A stretch of DNA of 25,450 bases. Origin: DATBED01 sp035480695. Its GTDB lineage: Bacteria > Patescibacteriota > Saccharimonadia > Saccharimonadales > UBA4665. Shown one piece after another: positions 21,578 to 25,450 of the stretch. Numbering within the stretch: position 1 is the stretch's first letter; each line of letters opens with the position of its first letter. The stretch is taken from the NCBI GenBank assembly GCA_035480695.1, contig DATIHM010000073.1, positions 1 to 25,450 of the forward strand. Reading direction: 5' to 3'. A model generated the notes under the pieces. That model saw nothing but the letters and a program-made list of their open reading frames with translations. It ran no database searches and was not told the DNA's origin. Both the position numbers and the translations under genes were made by a program.

Positions 21578-21584
21578 CTAACCA

Positions 21585-21661
21585 GCCCGCGTAGCTCAGT
21601 GGATTAGAGCATCTGTCTTCGGAACAGAGGGTCGGCGGTTCGAATCCGTCCGCGGGTACCA
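21585..21661 (+). tRNA. tRNA-Arg (TCG)
   Basis: Acceptor GCCCGCG/CGCGGGT, D-stem GCTC/GAGC, anticodon stem TCTGT/ACAGA with loop CTTCGGA (anticodon TCG), T-stem GGCGG/CCGTC with loop TTCGAAT, discriminator A and encoded CCA. The first acceptor pair is G1-T72, a wobble, as in the other tRNA-Arg at 23886. Confidence 0.96.
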
Positions 21662-21671
21662 CGTATAGACT

Positions 21672-22481
21672 TCAAGAATTTTTTGCAATGTAATCACGGA
21701 TGCTCGGTGGTTCGCTATACTTATCGCGCTGGGAGAAGCCTTTCAGCAGCCGGCGACCCAGTACACGGCCATGTTTAGAATACGGCCTGAAGCCGACTGT
21801 GCTGCCATCTTCATACAACAACCAGCCCCGACCCTCGCCAAGCTTTCGGGCAGGCTGGACTTTTACCTTGCTGGCGTCCTGCATATCTTGAAAAAAATCA
21901 GCCCAGCGAGTCAATTCCATCGCCTCAAGTGCTTTTTCAATTTGGCCAGCTTCCGCAGTGGCATCGAGTATGACCATATTTTCAACGATATTTAGGCCGC
22001 TGACGAGCTTGGCGAAGCGCGGCCGACGCAGGCAGACCTGGCCTGCAGGGGCAGCAAAGCTCACTATATTTTCCAGGGCGACACGGCCGTATTCCCGGCT
22101 CACCCGTATGGCGTGCTCAACCAGACCGGCACTAAGGACCAAATCAAACTGGCCAAAAAGGTTTTCTGACGGCTTGAAAACGTCACCGCTGATGTACTCT
22201 ATGTTACTTAGGCCCCGGTTGCGGGCAATGGCTCGCAAAGGATTGACGACATGGGGATCGCGGTAGCGGTAGTCTAATGCTGTAGCCTCTACCTCATCAC
22301 GCCGGCTTGCAATTTCTAGTAGGAAGGACGAGCGGCCGGCGCCGACATCGAGTATCCGGGTTCCAGGCCGGAGTGCTTCAGCATACTCGTCCAGGGACAT
22401 GCCCATGCCATATACGGCAGCCAGCGATTCAGCCGAAGTGGCCGTGATGCCGGTGCTGTGCAGCCTTTCCAATCTATTCAT
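21672..22481 (-). CDS. Class I SAM-dependent methyltransferase
   Basis: A 269-residue Rossmann-fold methyltransferase. Motif I is RILDVGAGRSSFLLEIASRR. An acidic site follows (ATALDYRYRDP), then IEYISGDVF and FDLVLSAGLVEHA in the motif II/III positions. The C-terminal part (about 200-269) is basic and ends with SEPPSIRDYIAKNS. The substrate cannot be told; the layout fits small-molecule or lipid-modifying enzymes of the Methyltransf_11/25 type. The start is ATG 22481 (MNRLERLHS), not the TTG at 22490, because TATAAT ends 8 nt upstream. Its 3' end faces tRNA-Arg(TCG), with only 10 nt between. Confidence 0.88.
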   Translation of the reverse strand: MNRLERLHSTGITATSAESLAAVYGMGMSLDEYAEALRPGTRILDVGAGRSSFLLEIASRRDEVEATALDYRYRDPHVVNPLRAIARNRGLSNIEYISGDVFKPSENLFGQFDLVLSAGLVEHAIRVSREYGRVALENIVSFAAPAGQVCLRRPRFAKLVSGLNIVENMVILDATAEAGQIEKALEAMELTRWADFFQDMQDASKVKVQPARKLGEGRGWLLYEDGSTVGFRPYSKHGRVLGRRLLKGFSQRDKYSEPPSIRDYIAKNS

Positions 22482-22489
22482 GTTTTGCA

Positions 22490-22518
22490 ATTATAAAACA
22501 TATATGACACTAGAGCAA
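22490..22518 (-). promoter_or_regulatory. Promoter of the methyltransferase gene
   Basis: Minus-strand TTGCTC (22513-22518), 17-nt spacer, TATAAT (22490-22495), ending 8 nt before the ATG at 22481. Leaderless or nearly so. Confidence 0.7.
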
Positions 22519-22542
22519 TCAGCGGCCTTTAAGATTGACATG

Positions 22543-22548
22543 TATAAT
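22543..22548 (+). promoter_or_regulatory. -10 element of ugd
   Basis: TATAAT preceded by TG. It ends 8 nt before ATG 22557 and only 2 nt before ATG 22551, so the second ATG is the likely start. The nearby TTGACA (22535-22540) is too close to serve as its -35. Confidence 0.6.
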
Positions 22549-22556
22549 AAATGCCT

Positions 22557-23879
22557 ATGAACATTACGGTGGTCGGGACGGGCTATGTAGGCTTGGTGAC
22601 GGGTTGTTGCTTGGCTGAGGCTGGGCACAAAGTGACCTGTGTTGACAACAACGAAGCAAAGGTCGAGGCCATGCGCGCGGGCGAGGTGCCGATTTTCGAA
22701 CCTACACTCGAGGAGCTGATGAAGCGCAATTCGTCGGAGGGTCGGCTCTCGTTCACAACCAGTTTGCGAGAAGGTGTTTCGGAAGCCAAGGCCATTTTTC
22801 TGGCACTGCCGACCCCGCCGCACGATGACGGCTCAGCCGATTTGTCCGCCGTGCTTGCAGTCGCCGGTAAGTTAGGCAAAATCCTGCCCGAACATTATTG
22901 CGTCGTCATCAACAAAAGCACCGTGCCGGTCGGCACTGCCGAGGCCGTGCGTGATGCTATTGCCAAAGATGCTAAAAGCAAGTTCAGCGTGGTTTCGAAC
23001 CCGGAGTTCCTGCGCGAAGGTAAGGCCGTACAAGACTTTATGGAGCCGGAGCGCGTGGTTGTCGGCGTCAGCAACGAGCGTGACGAGCAGATTATGCGCG
23101 AAATTTACGAATCATTCGTTAACGACAAGCGGCCGCTCTACGTGACCGACCAGCGCACCGCCGAGCTCAGCAAGTACGCCGCCAACACCTTTTTAGTTAC
23201 CAAAATCAGCTTCATGAACGAAATCGCCCAGCTTTGTGAGCGCATGGGGGCCGATGTCGACCTGGTGCGCCAGATAATCGGTTCCGACAGTCGTATCGGC
23301 CAGAAATTCCTGTATCCGGGCATCGGCTCCGGCGGCAGTTGCTTCCCCAAAGACGTGCGAGCCCTGAAGCATATGTCCGACCAGCAAGATTATGACTTCA
23401 AGCTGCTTGCCGCCGCCATGGCCATCAACGACCAGCAGAAACACGTTTTGGTCTACCGATTGCTTGACCATTTCGACGGCCAGCTGGCCGGCAAGACTTT
23501 CGCACTGTGGGGATTGGCCTTTAAGCCGGGCACCGACGACATTCGCGAGGCGCCTGCCTTGTCGATAATCGACGAGCTTCTCGAGCACAGCGCCAGGGTT
23601 GTGGCCTACGACCCAGAAGCCGCCGACAATGTGCGCCAACTCTATGCTGGCAAAGAAGGGGTGGAAATCGTCGATGATAAATTCGAAGCGCTTGAAGGGG
23701 CCGACGCCCTACTCATAGCCACCGAATGGCCGGAATTCGCCGAGGCCGACCTATCGCAAATCCGCGAAAAACTGGCCCAGCCAGCCGTCTTCGACGGCCG
23801 CAACGTCTTCCAGCCCGAGCAAATGCGCAAAGCCGGCTTCAGCTACTACAGCATTGGCCGGCGCCCCGTAGTACAATAG
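22557..23879 (+). CDS. ugd: UDP-glucose 6-dehydrogenase
   Basis: A 440-residue NAD-dependent enzyme that oxidises UDP-glucose twice to UDP-glucuronate, for surface polysaccharide or glycolipid. The N-terminal NAD site is MNITVVGTGYVGLVTG (GTGYVG, 7-12). The catalytic cysteine is C262 in GSGGSCFPKD. Other family stretches: PTPPHDDGSADLS, KSTVPVGT, NPEFLREG, YAANTFLVTKISFMNE and GLAFKPGTDDIREAP. Length is normal. UDP-ManNAc dehydrogenase is the alternative, but the sequence follows the UGDH pattern. The start at 22557 is chosen over 22551 from the -10 position. tRNA-Arg(CCG) begins 6 nt after the stop. Confidence 0.96.
   Translation: MNITVVGTGYVGLVTGCCLAEAGHKVTCVDNNEAKVEAMRAGEVPIFEPTLEELMKRNSSEGRLSFTTSLREGVSEAKAIFLALPTPPHDDGSADLSAVLAVAGKLGKILPEHYCVVINKSTVPVGTAEAVRDAIAKDAKSKFSVVSNPEFLREGKAVQDFMEPERVVVGVSNERDEQIMREIYESFVNDKRPLYVTDQRTAELSKYAANTFLVTKISFMNEIAQLCERMGADVDLVRQIIGSDSRIGQKFLYPGIGSGGSCFPKDVRALKHMSDQQDYDFKLLAAAMAINDQQKHVLVYRLLDHFDGQLAGKTFALWGLAFKPGTDDIREAPALSIIDELLEHSARVVAYDPEAADNVRQLYAGKEGVEIVDDKFEALEGADALLIATEWPEFAEADLSQIREKLAQPAVFDGRNVFQPEQMRKAGFSYYSIGRRPVVQ
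23872..23877 (+). promoter_or_regulatory. -10 element of tRNA-Arg(CCG)
   Basis: TACAAT overlaps the ugd stop codon and ends 8 nt before the tRNA, so the tRNA need not depend on ugd read-through. No good -35. Confidence 0.45.
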
Positions 23880-23885
23880 CGGCAC

Positions 23886-23962
23886 GCGCGTGTAGCTCAG
23901 CTGGATAGAGCGTTGGTTTCCGGTACCAAAGGTCGGGGGTTCGAATCCCTCCACGCGTACCA
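23886..23962 (+). tRNA. tRNA-Arg (CCG)
   Basis: Acceptor GCGCGTG/CACGCGT, D-stem GCTC/GAGC, anticodon stem TTGGT/ACCAA with loop TTCCGGT (anticodon CCG), T-stem GGGGG/CCCTC with loop TTCGAAT, discriminator A and encoded CCA. As in tRNA-Arg(TCG), the first acceptor pair is G1-T72. Confidence 0.96.
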
Positions 23963-23982
23963 CGTAAGTTGCATAACTGGAC

Positions 23983-23988
23983 TATAAT
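23983..23988 (+). promoter_or_regulatory. Leaderless-type -10 of the mini-protein/yjbQ unit
   Basis: Consensus TATAAT ends exactly 6 nt before the ATG at 23995. No Shine-Dalgarno is present, so the first ATG is placed for leaderless translation. Confidence 0.7.
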
Positions 23989-23994
23989 TAATAT

Positions 23995-24087
23995 ATGGAA
24001 AAGGGCAAATCTAAAGAGGCGCAGGACAGGCGGCGTTTATGGCTCGGGCTGGCCATGGGCGCTCTGATTGCAACCGTGATTTTCTGA
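23995..24087 (+). CDS. 30-residue single-helix membrane peptide
   Basis: A tiny frame: a basic N-terminal half (MEKGKSKEAQDRRR) followed by one hydrophobic helix (LWLGLAMGALIATVIF) that ends at the stop. It resembles a type II or tail-anchored micro-protein. Three things support it: a consensus -10 exactly 6 nt before its ATG, the clean basic-then-hydrophobic layout, and a TGATG overlap with the next gene, which has no other ribosome site. It may act only to couple translation of the next gene, or be a real membrane peptide; neither is proven. Confidence 0.65.
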   Translation: MEKGKSKEAQDRRRLWLGLAMGALIATVIF

Positions 24088-24458
24088 TGCTTACGGTAAA
24101 GACGGCCCAGAAGCGACAGGTTTTGGACATTACCGACCAGGTAGAAGCTGAATTGAAGGGCAGCGGGCTGGCCAACATTCTGGTCAAGCATACGACGGCC
24201 GCCATAACTCTGGCCGATTTGGATCCGGGGACTGATGCTGACATTTTGGACGCGCTGGAAGCCATGACGCCGCAAAAAAACTGGCGCCACCCGCACGACC
24301 CGGGGCATTTCCCCGACCATCTGTGGTCGGCAATCATCGGCCCGGCAATCACACTTCCCTACGAAGATGGGAAACTAACCCTTGGCACCTGGCAACGGCT
24401 AATCCTCATCGAACTCGACGGCCCGCGCGAGCGCCAACTCACTCTAACCACAGGGTAA
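24087..24458 (+). CDS. YjbQ (UPF0047) family protein
   Basis: A 123-residue protein of the YjbQ/UPF0047 family, small trimeric beta proteins for which weak thiamine phosphate synthase activity has been reported. Recognisable stretches are LVKHTTAAITLADLDPGTDADIL and LGTWQRLILIELDGPRERQL. The usual HxEGNxxAHLKA loop is changed to HPHDPGHFPDHLWSA, keeping several histidines that could bind metal. The start is ATG 24087, overlapping the stop of the 30-residue peptide by 1 nt (TGATG). The longer frame from 24039 adds non-family residues and is rejected. The physiological role is uncertain. Confidence 0.92.
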   Translation: MLTVKTAQKRQVLDITDQVEAELKGSGLANILVKHTTAAITLADLDPGTDADILDALEAMTPQKNWRHPHDPGHFPDHLWSAIIGPAITLPYEDGKLTLGTWQRLILIELDGPRERQLTLTTG

Positions 24459-24477
24459 GACATTTCTTAAATACTTA

Positions 24478-24486
24478 TGTTATTCT
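24478..24486 (+). promoter_or_regulatory. Extended -10, leaderless-type promoter of the DUF3592 gene
   Basis: TGT (24478-24480) precedes TATTCT (24481-24486), which ends exactly 6 nt before the ATG at 24493. No Shine-Dalgarno. Confidence 0.65.
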
Positions 24487-24492
24487 TAAAAA

Positions 24493-25398
24493 ATGACGTT
24501 CAACATACCGCTTGGCGGCGGTATCAACCCTTTTAAGACACGGCGCGAAAAATTCGGTATAGGCTCCCTTTTAGTGCTTCTGCTCATAGGAGCAGTTATT
24601 ACCGGTTTCGGTGTTGTCATCTACAACAGCGCCAGGATTAACCCCAATTGGACTAAGGTGGACGGCAAGGTTGTAAGCGTCAATACAGATTCGAGTGGCA
24701 GCGGCAATACATATTCGCCAGTGGTAAGTTACCAGGCGAACGGACAGACCTATAAAGTCGCCAGCAGCTCTAGCACGTCTTCATATCCCCAAATCGGCAG
24801 CACGAAGCAAGTGGCTTACGACCCCGCGGCTCCGGCCGACGCCAAGGTCGTGAGCAGTGGTTTCATATCGGCCTTTATATTAGTACTTTTAGGAATTGGT
24901 GTATTCCTAATACTACTTGCGCCGGTGCTTTTTGTGCGGAGCCTTCGCCGCTCAAAAGATATAAGCAAATTGAAAGGCAGCGGCCAGAAAGTCGCAGGTG
25001 TGATAACTGATATTCAAAGCGTGAGCAATGGTGGCAACAACCAAGGCTCCAAATATCGGATTGTAGTTTCAGCTACTGGCCTATCGGGAACCGTCCAGAA
25101 TTACACCAGCGATTGGGTGACTGGCATCGGCGGGCTGGCGATGACAGATTACCGACAGAACCCGGTACCGATTGATATTTACATAAACCCGACCAATCCT
25201 GATGACTACTATGTCGATATTTCAGAAATACCCAACATTACGCCCGAGCGAATCATGCAACTTGTTAAATCGCATCAAGCCCAATCCGTGCCTGTCGGCA
25301 TTTCGGCCCAACCGTCGCCAGACACCCAGCCGGCGACATCCGGAACAACGCTTCCACCCAGCCAGCCGCCAACAGTACCGCCAGCTCCAACGGTTTAA
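24493..25398 (+). CDS. DUF3592-type membrane protein with Pro-rich tail
   Basis: A 301-residue protein with two membrane helices (about 23-43 and 124-150). Between them lies a DUF3592-like extracytoplasmic domain: NWTKVDGKVVSVNTD, then SPVVSYQANGQTYKVAS, then IGSTKQVAYDPAAPADAKV. A second, related beta domain follows (about 163-245: GVITDIQSVSNGG ... VPIDIYINPTNPDDYYVDI), then a Pro/Thr/Gln-rich disordered end. The pattern of strands and the YDPxxPxxA motif are typical of DUF3592, whose function is unknown. The remaining 52 bases of the window (25399-25450) show nothing recognisable. Confidence 0.85.
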   Translation: MTFNIPLGGGINPFKTRREKFGIGSLLVLLLIGAVITGFGVVIYNSARINPNWTKVDGKVVSVNTDSSGSGNTYSPVVSYQANGQTYKVASSSSTSSYPQIGSTKQVAYDPAAPADAKVVSSGFISAFILVLLGIGVFLILLAPVLFVRSLRRSKDISKLKGSGQKVAGVITDIQSVSNGGNNQGSKYRIVVSATGLSGTVQNYTSDWVTGIGGLAMTDYRQNPVPIDIYINPTNPDDYYVDISEIPNITPERIMQLVKSHQAQSVPVGISAQPSPDTQPATSGTTLPPSQPPTVPPAPTV

Positions 25399-25450
25399 TC
25401 TAGCCCTCTATCTAACCCGTGTTTTGATAGGTGCATTAACAACTTAATTT

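Noticed and set aside
22535..22540. TTGACA just before the ugd -10
   Set aside because: Only 2 nt separate it from TATAAT, so it cannot be the -35 of that promoter; no other matching -10 follows at 15-19 nt.
21655..23966. GTACCACGTA shared after both tRNA-Arg genes
   Set aside because: Mostly explained by the common T72-A73-CCA ends; only a few flanking bases match beyond that.
5469..24087. Possible recoding of TGA (as in some other CPR lineages)
   Set aside because: TGA ends folD, murI, both GH13 genes, the FMN_bind gene, the FNR fusion and the response regulator at natural family ends with the next gene starting in the overlap; it is a normal stop.

Overview
The window is a compact, moderately GC-rich bacterial chromosome segment with very short intergenic gaps and many start/stop overlaps. 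It uses the standard code: TGA ends many genes at junctions where the next start is clear. The best guess is a member of the Candidate Phyla Radiation, probably Candidatus Saccharibacteria. That rests on small gene sizes, folate and peptidoglycan genes without large biosynthetic operons, a pyruvoyl-dependent arginine decarboxylase, many short membrane proteins of unknown function, and widespread SD-less starts. The assignment is an inference; there is no rRNA or marker phylogeny here.

Layout. 1-1718 (minus): an incomplete unknown protein and a secreted Pro/Thr-rich surface protein with an LVNTG sorting-like tail. 1794-4402 (minus): an apparent operon of an eight-helix membrane protein, a small unknown protein and a soluble GAF-histidine kinase, diverging from a DUF2156 GNAT-like protein (4503-5438). 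5484-7717 (plus): arginine decarboxylase pdaD, then a CheY-like regulator overlapping murD. 7689-9154 (minus): folD-murI, with murI overlapping the end of murD; MurI makes the D-glutamate that MurD uses. 9184-11524: a Pro-rich small protein, tRNA-Lys(CTT), then three single-gene units (DUF805, degenerate M23-like, DUF2568). The first two units are each closed by an imperfect copy of the tRNA-Lys 3' end. 11534-16563 (minus): YggT, two GH13 glucan enzymes, two small soluble proteins and a His-rich membrane protein. 16667-19411 (plus): a flavin-transfer operon of an FMN_bind protein, ApbE and an NqrB/RnfD-like domain fused to a ferredoxin-reductase domain. 19666-21549: a tiny protein, then folC-folA on minus. 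21585-25398: tRNA-Arg(TCG), a methyltransferase (minus), UDP-glucose dehydrogenase, tRNA-Arg(CCG), a 30-residue membrane peptide overlapping a YjbQ-family gene, and a DUF3592 protein.

Two signals stand out. First, the 3' end of tRNA-Lys recurs twice downstream, and the two downstream copies also resemble each other over 31 bp; this looks like a tRNA-anchored row of small single-gene cassettes. Second, many genes have a -10 hexamer ending 6-10 nt before the start codon (six of them exactly 6), often with an extended TGn element and no Shine-Dalgarno. This predicts leaderless transcripts and was used to correct several starts.

No CRISPR array, transposase, integrase, rRNA or obvious phage gene was seen. 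No gene-free stretch exceeds 300 bases; the longest are 19412-19665 and 10980-11182.
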